A DNA stretch of 64,000 nucleotides from Owenia fusiformis (lineage: Eukaryota > Annelida > Polychaeta > Sabellida > Oweniidae), in assembly GCA_903813345.2 (NCBI GenBank), contig CAIIXF020000002.1, forward strand, positions 4,380,001-4,444,000, in the 5' to 3' direction. This document shows, piece by piece, positions 1-11,300 of this stretch. Made by a program: the position numbers and the translations under genes. A model generated the notes under the pieces. It saw only the letters and a list, made by a program, of their open reading frames with translations, was not told the DNA's origin and did no database searches. Positions within the stretch are counted from its first letter, which is position 1, and every line of letters starts with the position of its first letter.

Positions 1-624
1 GTATACAGTAGTTACAGTAGTCGCTGCCTAGCGCACTTTGCATTATAGGCTAGTATTTCAAGTTATACATAAAACAAAAATTAGGGAAGGCGAGTGAGTA
101 AGATGTTAACGTTGTACACCTCTAGAAGTGGAACACTTTTGTTAGTGGAATACTTTTCAGAATCTCAAGACCAACTGACTTGATGTTAAATCACCCTCCC
201 AAGTGGACCACTTTTTAAGACAAGTGGAACACTTTTTAGAGGTACCAAATGTGTTGGACTTGGACAGGTTTTTAAATAATGTACATTTTAAAGTCACAGT
301 AAAGAAAATAATTGTGTGTGTGAATGTCTACAACTTTATGTTGTTTTCTATAACACATCTGCATCATTTTTCTCATTCTCACCCGTTTATATTTTGTATT
401 TTTATTATTTATTTATCATCACCCTATTGTATACAGATTGGCCAAAATGCGAGAATCTGTGAGAAAGGTTGCAACAAATCTTGCCGATTTCAAAAAATGT
501 TCTTTTTTATATTGACTCAACAAAATAAATTCTTGCATACTATTGTTCAAGAACTAAACTGTTATACTGTAATTTGTGCTACTCATGTATTGATGTTGTA
601 TTATATTATGCCTAGATGTAATTG
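1..624. other. AT-rich flank with short GTGGAAC/CACTTTT repeats
   Basis: No gene is seen here. Positions 110-250 hold several short repeats of the kind GTGGAACACTTTT. Similar degenerate strings occur at 57.4-57.6 and 61.1-61.3 kb, so this is probably a decayed interspersed repeat. The open frame at 203-658 has no recognisable protein features and looks like chance. Confidence 0.5.
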
Positions 625-1217
625 TATTCATATTTATACACATATGGATGTGGGTTAGAATAAAACTAAAGCTTAATACAAAATCACTTTTGAGATGTTC
701 TATTTGTAATTTTTAACTTTATTTATTTTTAATTGTTATTACCATACTGATATTATTTATTTGTTTCCTTTTGTTATTGTACCTAAAAAAGGTGCGATAT
801 TGTCGTCAACTTGGCAGGCGGGTGGCGGGCGGCGTTTCACTTTTCCCTACAGGAATTGATGCAACAAATGTTTCTGATTTCGAATGTATTGCAACCATTT
901 TTTCGAAATATTAATTTGATGTATATATCTTAATGTCACTGAGGATCCCTGTTATGTTACGACCGTAATAAGTGACCTATTGTTATAGTTTTCAACTTTT
1001 TGTGGGCGGTGTTCGTTTGGTGATCAGCTTCTGTAACAAATGGCAGGTTGTACCTTGTTTGTTTTGTAAACATCAAAACACCACTAGGCATTAGACAATG
1101 TAGAGTTCTCATTTATTAACGGTGATTCAAATTCGGTCATCATATAGAGGTCGTGGGGGCAGATAGGTATACAGTAAGTGCGAAGAATACCCCGGAAACT
1201 GTATTGGCAACTTTTTA
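625..1217. repeat. Segmental duplication, copy 1, upstream block
   Basis: This block matches 25437-25986 and then 28343-28410 almost base for base. In copy 2 the match is interrupted by a transposon at 25987-28337. The block includes a short GGCGGGCGG-rich run near 820-835, which is longer in copy 2 (25637-25675). The intact junction at 1142-1146 (ATATA) is the empty target site for the copy 2 insertion. Confidence 0.85.
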
Positions 1218-1234
1218 CTGGGTACAATATTTAA

Positions 1235-1393
1235 GGAATAAATAATGATAGGCCATTCAATATGGTGAAATTCAGCACGAGTTGGACAGAATGTTGTACA
1301 AAGCACGAACCGAAGGTGAGTGCATTTGTACTAACATTCTGTCCAACGAGTGCTGAATTTCACCATATTGAATGGCCTATCATTATTTATTCC
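1235..1393. mobile_element. 159-bp near-perfect hairpin (foldback MITE)
   Basis: The first ~66 bases, starting GGAATAAATAATGATAGGCC, are repeated as the reverse complement in the last ~66, with only a few mismatches around a ~27-base loop. The copy 2 duplication lacks it. It has no clear target duplication. It could be a tiny foldback element, or a source of hairpin RNA if transcribed. Confidence 0.8.
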
Positions 1394-1443
1394 GATTCAA
1401 ACATAAAAATTGGTAAAAGCCATGTCTGTGGAACGGGCATGAA

Positions 1444-3136
1444 CACGAGGGGAAAGAGTACCCGTGTATATACAACCTACCGCCGAGCAAAGACCCGAAG
1501 ATGTCTGAAAATGTAGGGGGTGAGTTATAAACTTTTGTTTATATCTTGAATTTCTCAATATGAGAAACAGATAAAACACAGAATTGTGTGTAACTGATAA
1601 AGTTATTGTTCCAGGCACTCATGTTTGCAAAATAATGAGTACTTAGCGCAATATTTACTATCCAATCGCTAAATTCCACTTTTAAATATTTGAATGATGA
1701 TTTACATCTTGAATAAGTAACAACCATGGCTGTCTTTACTTCATTCGATTCAAAGATACAATAGGTGTAAATGTATCATATTTATTTCACTGCCATACGT
1801 TGCATATCATTGAAATCACCGGTGAAAGTTGAAAATGAAAGACCCGATTATGTCACGAGTACGATTATATAGGACCCGAAGCTACCACCGAGCTATTCCG
1901 ACTATACCGCGAGTAGAACCCGATGAGGTAGTGAGTAAGCTTTTGAATGAGCATATAATATCATGACGATATCACAAATATTCCTTTTTATTTATCATAT
2001 ACTCCTGGCACCGGGATATAATATAATATGATATAATTCCCGCAGCACTATACGTCAACGTCTGTTTCCGGCAAAGTTCTTTAAAACATTGAATTCATGC
2101 TTACACTTGAATCACCATAATTTCCTATGTGTCTATGGTAAGAGTGCAACCCAAAAACATTTAATTCTGCATTGCAAGCGCCATTCTACTCAAAGAACAC
2201 AACTTGAAGAATCCCAAGCTTCACAAGCTTCATATCCTCGAAACGAAAATTACCGTGATCTTTCTTTGATAATACAATACCATAGTCAAAACATTGTAAA
2301 TCCATTTTTTGCCATTTAACTCAGGCACATTAACTTTAATACTCAGTAACGGACAGGGGATGGTACTGACTGAAGTGGACCACAAAGTCATCCATCTCAT
2401 GTGATTTATAACTACAGTGGAAGCATTTGTACCGAGGACCTGAAATACAATGTTTCGATGTGCAGTGGTAACTGGTGATAGCCATATTTTTTTCAGTTTC
2501 ATTTATTGGTCACAACAAAATGATTCACATGAATGATGCAGATTGTATGTTTATTATTTTTTCATCAGCACGTCATAAACTCGACGATATAATCGGATCT
2601 CAACAGATTTTACTCAAGTAATGTTCGGATTCTGAGATCCTTTACTCAAGATATTTTCGGATCTTTATAATATTACTCGTCGATCACATCGGGTCCGATG
2701 TCCGATAACCTCGGATCTTTTAGGACAAAGTTTAAGTGAAGATTTTGCTGTTCAAAAGTGCTATTTTGACCTAATATTTTGACACTTAATATGTTATGCA
2801 TATGCACATCCATTTACCGACCCAAGTATGTCTTATGTATGGCTCATTATCAATTAAAGCGAGTATGAATGAGAAAAACAAATCGAAAACCATTATACGT
2901 TTACCTTATCTCTTAATTTGGACATAAAATATATTTCAACTATAATTCTAGGCCAATTGCGCCTGCTAGAACATCTTAGTAACAACTCTAACCATCCAAA
3001 GGAATTGTTAGTGACATTATATTACCTTTATTGTCCATTTTCCTACGAGATGACATTATCAAACATTTGCTCGGCGGTATGTGCGTGTCTTGCTCGGCGG
3101 TAGGTTGTATATACACGGGTACTCTTTCCCCTCGTG
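1444..3136. mobile_element. CAC-terminated DNA transposon, 5-bp TSD ATGAA
   Basis: The element starts CACGAGGGGAAAGAGTACCC and ends with the reverse complement. The inverted repeats run ~50 bp and include a CCGCCGAGCAA motif. The bases ATGAA directly abut both ends (1439-1443 and 3137-3141), a perfect 5-bp target duplication. The 1.69-kb interior has no recognisable transposase, so the copy is non-autonomous. CAC/GTG ends with a 5-bp duplication fit Transib-like or hAT5-like elements; the superfamily is inferred, not shown. Confidence 0.85.
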
Positions 3137-3141
3137 ATGAA

Positions 3142-3851
3142 GGAAGAATACGCATGCTGCCAAGATTCTGAAGTCGGCCGGAAAAATTTTAGAATTTGTT
3201 TGGGCTGTTCTATTTTACTCCCCGTTTTAGATTTTATACGGTGTATGCAAACGTGCATACACGTGTTACGGAGGGAGTAAAAAAGAACAGCTATCCCCGG
3301 ACAGAGCACCAGATGTGCAGCTGAGATGTGACGTCACTCAAAACAATGCAAATTGCAGATTGAATAGAGCATGGTCGTGCATCTATGGAGAATTAGAGAA
3401 CGTTCTATATTGGCTATGCTGCATTCTGATTGGTTGAGAAATTCGAATAGAGCACGGTCATGTTTGAATCTAGTTTACACCGGCCTAGTTAGAGTAAGAT
3501 GCAGAGGTCCAAGAGCCTTACGTGCATTATTACCGCTCATATACCTTACACCCGACGTAGACTGGGTGTGGAGAGAACACCTGTCAATCCTGACTGCCTA
3601 AACGGCCTAGATAATCTGAACCGAATCTGTCAACCTGTGTCTGAGTTATCGCACGGACAGATGTACGGCCGCTTCTTTATATCCCTACTCGAATTTGATT
3701 CGTAGGGATAATCAATATTTCTATTGACAAGAAAAATCTTATATTGCCCTTTCACAATGAGCCAGCATATAACATTATAGTCGGCGAGTTATGATATCTT
3801 ATTATATTACATTGGCAAGTCTTCAACAGCTTTATTCTCAACAACGTCAAT
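3142..3851. other. 5' flank of glycosyltransferase copy 1
   Basis: From ~3467 on, this flank matches the copy 2 flanks at 28420-28560 and 31365-31521. The conserved pieces are a 5'-leader block (CAACCTGTG...GAGTTATCGCACGGACAG) and the last 40 bases before the start codon. 3210-3280 holds a small palindrome around GTATGCAAACGTGCATAC. No confident core promoter was identified. Confidence 0.5.
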
Positions 3852-5111
3852 ATGAAATTTTACTCCATCGTCAGAATCTTGATAATATTATTTTTCTCTT
3901 CCGTTATTTACTTGCACTATTACAATAAAAACGATCTGGCAAAAAAGAAAAATTTAAAACAACCAGAACAGGAGGATGACCGTGATTCAATGGATTTCCA
4001 AAATCATAAGAAACAATACATTTCAACGGAGGATACATTCATTTGGACAAACTCGATGACATGTGACAAAGAATCTGGATATCATACTTGCGTTAACTGC
4101 CCTAATGGTAAATATGTATCAGGGTATGACGTAATACAGTCTCATCCAGGAGTCAACTGTTCTCATAGTACCTGCCACAAGATAAACCCAGGAAGACAAC
4201 CTGTTAAATATCGGCAACCGAAATACATCAGGCCTCTGTCACCGATTGAAGACATGGTTACACTTGCGGTTAAAACTTCTAAACGATTAGATCTCGTCAA
4301 GCGGTTATTACTCAGTGTATGGGAATTCTATCCCAATATGAAATGCATTGTCATCGATGACTTTAACGAGGACTTTGCAAGGAACGCTGACCTTCAACAC
4401 TTCTTTAGAAATGCAACAAATGCGATATACCATCAGGCACATGATGATGCAGGTATAAGTTATGGTAGGAACCTTGCATTAAAGTTTGTAAAAACAAAAT
4501 ATGTGTTCCTCACTGATGATGATGTGGTCTTTTGTAGTAACACAAACATTACTAAACTTGTTGACTTGCTGGAGCATACTGATTTAACAATCGCTGGTGC
4601 GACATATAAAACTAATGACCCCTATGAGGGTGTATTAATGGTTCGTCCAACACCAAATGCACAAAATACATCAACAATCTCTTCCAATGAAACAGTGGAC
4701 CTACTGCAATATACATTTGTGTATTTTGAAAGATTAAAATGTTATGGCCAATGTTACGTCACAGATATAATACCGAACGCATTTCTGGCTCCCTTAGAGC
4801 AGCTGTTAAAGATGGGGGGTTGGGACGCAAGTCTAAAAACACAAGAACATATAGATTTCTTTTTGACAGTTCGCAAATTTGGATTAAAAGTTGCCGATTG
4901 TTTCGATGTCAATGTACTTCACAAGTCACCGGCAGAAAATCCCCTTCGCACGAAGAGGAGGAAGAATTCAAGCATTTATTTCAAACTCATTAGACAGAAG
5001 TGGAATTTTTCAAAATGGTTCCGCTGTAAGCCGAGAAGATTTTCCTACCAAAAGATGAAATTTCCAGATGATTGGATTTGCAGCACACGTTTAAATTTTG
5101 ACAAACTATAA
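3852..5111 (+). CDS. Beta-1,4-N-acetylgalactosaminyltransferase-like protein, copy 1
   Basis: A single-exon 419-aa type II membrane protein. Residues 5-24 are a hydrophobic signal anchor, followed by a basic KKK stem and a cysteine-rich stretch (C71, C80, C83, C103, C108). The catalytic region starts near residue 135 (VTLAVKTSKRLDL...), with IVIDD at 166-170, a YGRNLALKFVKTKYVFLTDDD block whose metal-binding DDD is 222-224, and GGWDASLKTQEHIDFF at 322-337. This order matches the B4GALNT1/GT12 family of Golgi enzymes that add GalNAc to galactose on glycolipids or glycans. Acceptor specificity cannot be read from sequence. The ATG is chosen because the 40-base leader is conserved in copy 2. The protein is ~91% identical to the copy at 31522-32787, with both frames open, so both are probably functional. 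Several NXS/T sites are present. A more distant GT2-like GalNAc transferase is the alternative. Confidence 0.75.
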   Translation: MKFYSIVRILIILFFSSVIYLHYYNKNDLAKKKNLKQPEQEDDRDSMDFQNHKKQYISTEDTFIWTNSMTCDKESGYHTCVNCPNGKYVSGYDVIQSHPGVNCSHSTCHKINPGRQPVKYRQPKYIRPLSPIEDMVTLAVKTSKRLDLVKRLLLSVWEFYPNMKCIVIDDFNEDFARNADLQHFFRNATNAIYHQAHDDAGISYGRNLALKFVKTKYVFLTDDDVVFCSNTNITKLVDLLEHTDLTIAGATYKTNDPYEGVLMVRPTPNAQNTSTISSNETVDLLQYTFVYFERLKCYGQCYVTDIIPNAFLAPLEQLLKMGGWDASLKTQEHIDFFLTVRKFGLKVADCFDVNVLHKSPAENPLRTKRRKNSSIYFKLIRQKWNFSKWFRCKPRRFSYQKMKFPDDWICSTRLNFDKL

Positions 5112-5129
5112 TTCACACAGGCTCGGAGA

Positions 5130-5244
5130 ATAAGGTGTTGATAGATTATATCATACGTGGAATGTGGAGCTTTCAACTTCATAGGAAAATCTTCCTTGAA
5201 CAATTGAGGCCAGCCTAATTGGTGACTTCTTTTGTCCAATATCC
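5130..5244 (-). pseudogene. Gal3ST sulfotransferase exon fragment, copy 1 (3' piece)
   Basis: Read on the minus strand this encodes KEDFPMKLKAPHSTYDII with flanking residues, matching the Gal3ST pseudogene at 35155-35778 without its 2-nt frameshift. It begins 19 bases after the glycosyltransferase stop. The join falls after a shared GAATAA, so the 3' half of the sulfotransferase has been deleted here. Homology to copy 2 stops at 5240 and resumes at 12456, where the next piece of the same exon lies. It is a relic of a galactose-3-O-sulfotransferase (PAPS-dependent Golgi enzyme). Confidence 0.75.
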
Positions 5245-5426
5245 CAGATGCGAGTAGAAATAATCTTGATTTACATCATTAAAAATTCACAATTCAGTCA
5301 AACTGATGTCATATTTGGAATCTACGTGTAAAATTACATTCTGTAAATACTTCAAAATTCAAAGTTATCAAGTTCCAAGCAAATGGCAAATTAACTCAGG
5401 ATACTTTTTGGTACAAAAACCAGCCC

Positions 5427-5948
5427 TTGGAATGCGTAAGGGAGTACAAATACTTGGGTATTACTTTCTCAATCACAGGAAATATGAAAATAGCAGAATC
5501 TAAAATATACGACAAAGGTTTGAAAGCAGTATTTAAGCTTAAAAGGTGGCTCAAGGATTCTACTCCTAATCCAAAATTAAGTATTAAGTTATTTCGACAA
5601 TTCATTAATCCAATCATAACATATGGAGCTGAAATATGGGGCATCAAAGGACTCAGTAAACCGAATGATTTTGCCAGCTTTATTTCAAAATTTGATAAGA
5701 ATCCAATAGAAAAACTTCATTTGTCTTTCATGAAACACATTTTAGGAGTTAACAAGAAAGCAACCAATCTTGCAGTATTAGGGGAATTAGGCCAGTACCC
5801 AATTATGATTGATATTTTCATAAAAACAATTAATTTTGCAAACCATATTAAACAATCAAAGAGCGAGCTTTTAAAGCAATGTCTTGAAATTAATGTTAAA
5901 AAATCCCTTCCATGGTTCACAAGAATCAAAACTATAGTAAATCATTAA
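5427..5948 (+). pseudogene. LINE reverse transcriptase C-terminal fragment, part 1
   Basis: An open stretch of ~173 residues with the LINE motifs YKYLGITFS and ITYGAEIWG. The frame runs open further upstream to ~5405. It ends at TAA after KTIVNH, and similar protein sequence resumes in another frame at 5964, showing a frameshift. It is a dead fragment of a LINE ORF2, not a host gene. Confidence 0.75.
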
Positions 5949-5963
5949 GACGATCAGCTTGAC

Positions 5964-6425
5964 GTGGGTGCATACATTGATAGATCAAACGATGAATGTT
6001 TTGATGTGAATAAACTTACTCTCTCCCTAAAATTGATATGGGAATCATATTGGTCAGAAACACTTAATAAGGACTTGAAAGATCCAACTATTTCTAACAA
6101 ATTGTCAACTCATAGAAAATTTAAAAAGTTATTTAGTTTTGAAAACTACCTGTTGGATGTTAAATGTTCACAGGCAAGAAAAGCACTAACTCGCTTTAGA
6201 ATTTCAAACCATAAGTTATTAATCGAAAAAGGAAGATACACCAGACCAATTATTCCTAGAGCAATAAGGCTATGTGAAACATGCGGTTTAGTGGACGATG
6301 AATTACATTTTGTTTCAAAATGCCACAAATACGTTTACCAGAGAGAATTCTTAAAATTTATGCTAAAAAAACGGCCCCCGAATGCTCAAAACTTGACAAT
6401 TTTAATTTCTTCCTTTATTGTATGA
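5964..6425 (+). pseudogene. LINE reverse transcriptase C-terminal fragment, part 2
   Basis: Continuation of the same LINE ORF2 in another frame. It ends with the CETCG...DELHFVSKCHKY C-terminal finger-like segment typical of the end of LINE ORF2 proteins, then FLKFMLKKRPPNAQ and a stop at 6423-6425. Confidence 0.75.
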
Positions 6426-6568
6426 CTTGTGAAGGTACCGAGATAAACCTGGTCGCAAAATTTATTTCTTCATGCGATATAACTTAAACAAAGCCAGTTT
6501 ATCAATAATATGTCATGACCCTTGGTAGTCTTAACGGTCACTACTTAGTATTATCTACCACATATATA

Positions 6569-8134
6569 CAGGGTGGGCCAAAAAAAACCACCCCCTAGCC
6601 ATTACTCCTGATAAATATTTATTTTCTAACATGTACACCAACAATGATATATCATGTTAAAGATAATTTAATTTGCAACAAAATGATATATAATAGAACA
6701 ATTTTCAACAACCCTGGCTCGAGATATAACCATTTATGTGACATGGGGGTCGAAAAACACCTTTTCAATTTTCATCGATTTTGCGAACAATAGCCTATTT
6801 CTACCAAATTTTACTGTTCAGTTAGAAATTGCAACATTGTCATGAGTCTTTCATAATTGGATATTATATATTATTTTCATTCATTTTTTGAACCATTTGT
6901 GCTCAATAAACATGTGTATGCTTATAAAACAAATTAATTTCTTCTTCAGTCCATCCAAATATGGCTCAATAGACCCACCCCCGGACCCATCCTCTGATCG
7001 GATTATTCTCTAAAGACGCGAAAGCCATTGTACCAATTGGTGAACCTCTGCGGAAGTACCATCGAACTCGTAATTATTCATTCTTTCAGTCTGTCTACAT
7101 CCCTGATAGGGCTAGTGATCTTCATAGACCAACTGTTCTAAATGCCTCAAGTACTATACATGCAATCAACAGGATAGACTCTATATACCAGTAAGAAAGA
7201 ATAGGGACATTTGCAATAAAAGGCTACTCAAATCGAGATGACTTTTTTCTGAAAGGGTAGTGGTGTCCACTCGGTGTTTCCCAAAAAAGAAAGACTGTAC
7301 AGGCCCTTTTTTGTTGAACCAGGAGCAAAAATATACTCTGAATGTTAATGACATGAGGTGTTAAAAAGGACTCCTCAAGGATATAAAAAACATGTGAAAA
7401 AAATTCATTTTCTGATGGGAAAGTGCTTCATCACACAGGTCCAATGCTACCCTGGAGTTTTTGGAGATTCGAAATGACACCATCTCTAGCCCGGACAAAT
7501 GGCTTACAGACAGTCCAGATGCCAATAATGTTGATTACCAAACCTGGGGACATCTAGAACATTTGGTATTTAAAGATACCCAGCCTATCAGGGATGTAGA
7601 GGAACTAAAAGAAAGAATAACTAGCAGTTGAATGGTACTTCCGCATACATCCATCAATTATGCCATCAACCAATGGCTTCCGCGTCTTAAGCGAATAATC
7701 TGATCAGAGGATGGGTTCGGGGGTGGGTCTATTGAGCCATATTTGGACAGACTGAAGAAGAAATTAATTTGTTTTATAAGCATACTCATGTTTATTGAGC
7801 ATGCATGGTTCAAAAACTGAATGAAAACAATATATAATATCCAATTATGAAAGACTCATGACAATGTTGAAATTTTAATTGAACAGTAAAATTTGGTAGA
7901 AATAGGCTTTTGTTCGCAAAATCGATAAAAATTGAAAAGGTGTTTTTTGACCCCCATGTCACATAATTGGTTATATTTCTGTATGGGGTTGTTGAAAATG
8001 GTGCTAGTATATATCATTTTGTTGCAAATTAAATTATCTTTAAAATGATATATCATTGTTGGTGTACATGTTAAAAAATAGATATTTATCAGTAGTAATT
8101 ATGCCTAGGGGGGTGGTTTTTTTGGCCCACCCTG
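6569..8134. mobile_element. Mariner-type transposon relic with TA duplication, inserted in LINE 3' UTR
   Basis: The terminal inverted repeats start CAGGGTGGGCCAAAAAAAAC and are flanked by TA on both sides (6567-6568, 8135-8136). The arms are very long: 6569-7035 pairs with 7670-8134. Plus-strand 7490-7633 still encodes a mariner-like catalytic block (PDKWLTDSPDANNVDYQTWG, then PIRDVEELKERI). Upstream frames carry FFVEPGAKIYS and other degraded pieces between stops. The element has jumped into the 3' UTR of the LINE that starts near 5330. Confidence 0.85.
7240..7636 (+). pseudogene. Degenerate mariner/IS630-type transposase
   Basis: Reading frames shift several times. The last stretch (7490-7633) reads KWLTDSPDANNVDYQTWG, matching the third catalytic region of mariner transposases (usually SPDLNPVDY.IWG), followed by IRDVEELKERI and a stop. 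Earlier pieces include FFVEPGAKIYS. It cannot encode a working enzyme. Confidence 0.7.
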
Positions 8135-8136
8135 TA

Positions 8137-8362
8137 TACTAGTATGTATTTATTCACATATACTAGTGGCATTACTACGGATGGTGGGTGGTCCTCCATC
8201 TATCTAAGTAATATATGGAGGACTTCCCACTATCCGTGGGCATTACACATTTATATTTCATTTTTGTACTTAAGTAGTTTGTAGTTAGTTGTATGCTTTG
8301 TATATGACCCCTGATGGGGATTGAAATACAATAAAGCTAATAAATTTGAAATTTGAAATTTG
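8137..8362 (+). mobile_element. LINE 3' UTR tail with (TTTGAAA)n end
   Basis: This contains GACCCCTGATGGGGATTGAA, then AATAAAGCTAATAAA and three TTTGAAA-type repeats at 8340-8362. A poly(A)-like signal followed by a short tandem tail is typical of CR1/RTE-type LINE ends. It is the 3' end of the LINE interrupted at 6568. Confidence 0.7.
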
Positions 8363-11300
8363 TGATTTTCAAAAGAGTTTAGTAACTTTGAAAAGAGCGA
8401 GGGAAAGTATCGCAACAGATTTTTGACAGTAAATAATTTTTTTCTAGTAGTTTCTGGCTGTACAAAAATGAATGCATATGAAAGGCCAATGTATAATCTT
8501 TAAGAAAAATTCAAAGAATGGTTTCAAGATCAATTGGATTATCTCATAAGCCATGTTTAATCCACCCATCAACAAGCTTTTTTTCAAAATACAATCGTCA
8601 TTTTCACCATCGTCCCTCATTTTTTTTTACAATTTTCATGCAAAGTTACATTGTACTTGAACACATTTTTCATCACTTAAAATATATAAGGAACTCCTCG
8701 TGGATTAGGATTATCATAATCCACTATAAGGGGATCCAATGGGGCTATGCTTTTAGTACAGCACACTCATATAAGATGTCATTAGTGTGCCATAAAGTTA
8801 GTTCAAAATGTTTTCATAAATGAATGGTTGGACTTGTTTGATCCCCTGCTGTTTGATCCCCTGTTTAATCAATGGAGCATAACCGCAGCATTTCCCAAAA
8901 AATTCTGAATACCTGTCATGTTGACTGTTTAATGTTTGAGTGCAGTTAAACCTGTGTGTGTGTGTAAGTTGCTAAGAAATTCAAAATACCTCTCTTTATG
9001 ATAATTTCTATGATGCCTTATTATAGCATTTACTTTGAACAGGTTTTCTGTATCTTGTTTATCAGTAATGATTCACGGGGTACAGTGCTATTAAAATCAT
9101 AAATACAGTACAAGAATTTAGTACATCATACCTTTGCCAATAATTTTAGTAAGACAAATATTTTGATCCAGCTTCTGAAAAAACATTGAACATGTTTCTA
9201 TATGATGATGTGTTATAACACACTTCCTTATTTGAGTTTATCTCCAGATTGATTATTCAAATAATGAAATGAAGGATGATATGCTAAGAATAATTTTTGC
9301 ATATTCATCAATTCAAGAAATGTTATCCTAAGAAAATGTTATGAGTAACATACACTCTTACCTTAATGATAACATTAGGGAGATTAAGCTTGCATATAAA
9401 ATCGAAACGCCAACCTATGACCAATCGCCCATACAAATGCATCGCTATATATTTTCCATTCACAGTTAGGTTGTGAAAAACATTGCAAGCTTAAAGTCCC
9501 TATTGAGAGTCTCTGAAAACCACAATCAATACCATTGAGTGTGTGGTGTATACTACCTTTATCATTATTTCTAAGATTTACAATAACATCTTTTTAGCAA
9601 AATGTCCGATTTTCTTCCATATTAATGTGAACAAATATAAACAAACATAGAATGATTCTATTGGTTGAGTCAACAATTTCAGTTATTAGGGAGGTTAAGA
9701 TCGCACTATTTTGATGAACGTACACATGTGTAAACTTATGGTCCCCTATTCACGGTGTTATAGCATGACGGTTACGTCAAGGCAATTTGCAAAATTTTGC
9801 GGTAACAATAACAAAAAATGGCGGATGGGAAAGGCAGCATGTCCTCTTTCTCGCCTGTAGACAATATTCACAGATAAGATTTCCTTTTAAACTAGTTCCA
9901 TTCGGTGACGTATATATGGATGGTATATATGAAATCTGCCAGGTGGTCTACAAGAAACAGAATATAATCTGTAAACCTACCGACTAAGATATCAAAGTTT
10001 ATAAGTTTTGATCCATTCTCGTGTTGTCTCAGTACATGAGCCACTCAAAATATTAACTGTAAGTATAAGTAAACTGTGTATAACTACTGCAAATTCAAAA
10101 TACATCATTATGGCTTGAGTAGAACATATTAGGTGGTTTCCAATGCTCAATTGGCTTTGTATGATCGTATGTAGGTTACATCTATATACCACAAGGTTTT
10201 TAAGCAATGTAGACCATGCCCTAACAACAAAAACAAAAATAAACAAATTACTAAATTTTTGTGTAGTTTTGAATTTCAAACTCGACACTTTTTCTCTTAT
10301 TTCATGTTATCCCCGGGCATCAATTTGCAAAGGCTACGTTCAAAATATACATTACTGAAAGTATCACCGAATGCGATTCTTGCATAAATCGTTCATCCTT
10401 TCATTGATACACAGAAGTAGAAAATAATGCGCCAACCTTAGTTTTCTCTTCCACCGCGGCCATTTTATTGGATAAATCAGTGAACGTAGCTGTCCAACCT
10501 CGTTTTCAGAGGTGGCGTAACCGTCATGCTATAACACCGTGCTATTGACTATTTTCACATCACTGGCCTCTTTTTGCCTGATTGATATAATGCCAATTGA
10601 TGTAATGGTCCCCAGTTAAACCAGTTGAGAGATGGACAACATTACTGGGGGTCATAACAGTACTCGTTCATGTTCAAGTTCTCACACAAGTGTTTTACAC
10701 AGTCTGTAGCCAGCTTTTACCAAGGGGTAGGAGCAGTTTTACCAAGGGCAACGCTTTTGCCTAGGGATGAACTTTTTGACAGTTTTGGCTAAAAGGTCAT
10801 GCGAAGTGCTCAAATTGGTGAGAAACTGCATCATTTTGAAAGAATCTCTTGGGGGAGCAGCAGCTCCCTTTATCTCCCCCCCCCCCTCTACCTGCCTACG
10901 AGCCTGTGTACTCAACCTCTCTAATGTTCATGATCAATACTAAATGTAAAATTTTCACATTTTTCATATTTCTACTATTCATATTGACCAATCCCCATTC
11001 ATGTCATCTTAACAGGTCCTTAATCCCTTGTTTTCTAGTCGTATGTGCTTTTATTATTCAGTTTCACAATCTATTGTTTTGCCATGCCAGTTTTACATGT
11101 TTGCATGCTGAGTTTGTTTTATGTAATGCTTTTTGTTCCTTATATGGTTTGCACATTCACTCAGTTGAGTTGGGGTGTTGCCCCATTACTAGTTAATGTT
11201 GCCTAGAGTTTGTGACTGTACATACACAAAGTATTTCAAATATATATTTTAGAAAACATTTTATATTTGATTCCCACCCAAGGGTCTTCCACTCACCCAT

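Larger units (their letters stand above)
5330..6568 (+). mobile_element. 5'-truncated non-LTR retrotransposon (LINE), ORF2 C-terminal part
   Basis: The plus strand encodes a downstream non-LTR reverse-transcriptase region, including YKYLGITFS (5443-5470), RQFINPIITYGAEIWG (around 5600), the reading ILGVN, and a C-terminal cysteine/histidine segment CETCGLVDDELHFVSKCHKY (around 6270-6330). The catalytic palm is missing, so the copy is 5'-truncated. The frame breaks at ~5948 and resumes at 5964. The 3' UTR is split by the DNA element at 6569-8134 and continues at 8137. The clade cannot be assigned without the palm. Confidence 0.8.

Noticed and set aside
203-658. 151-aa open frame
   Set aside because: AT-rich, low-complexity hydrophobic sequence in repeat-like DNA; no domain or leader.
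9751-9810. Full RAG recombination signal sequence
   Set aside because: Only the heptamer-like CACGGTG is present; no ACAAAAACC-like nonamer at 12 or 23 bp.
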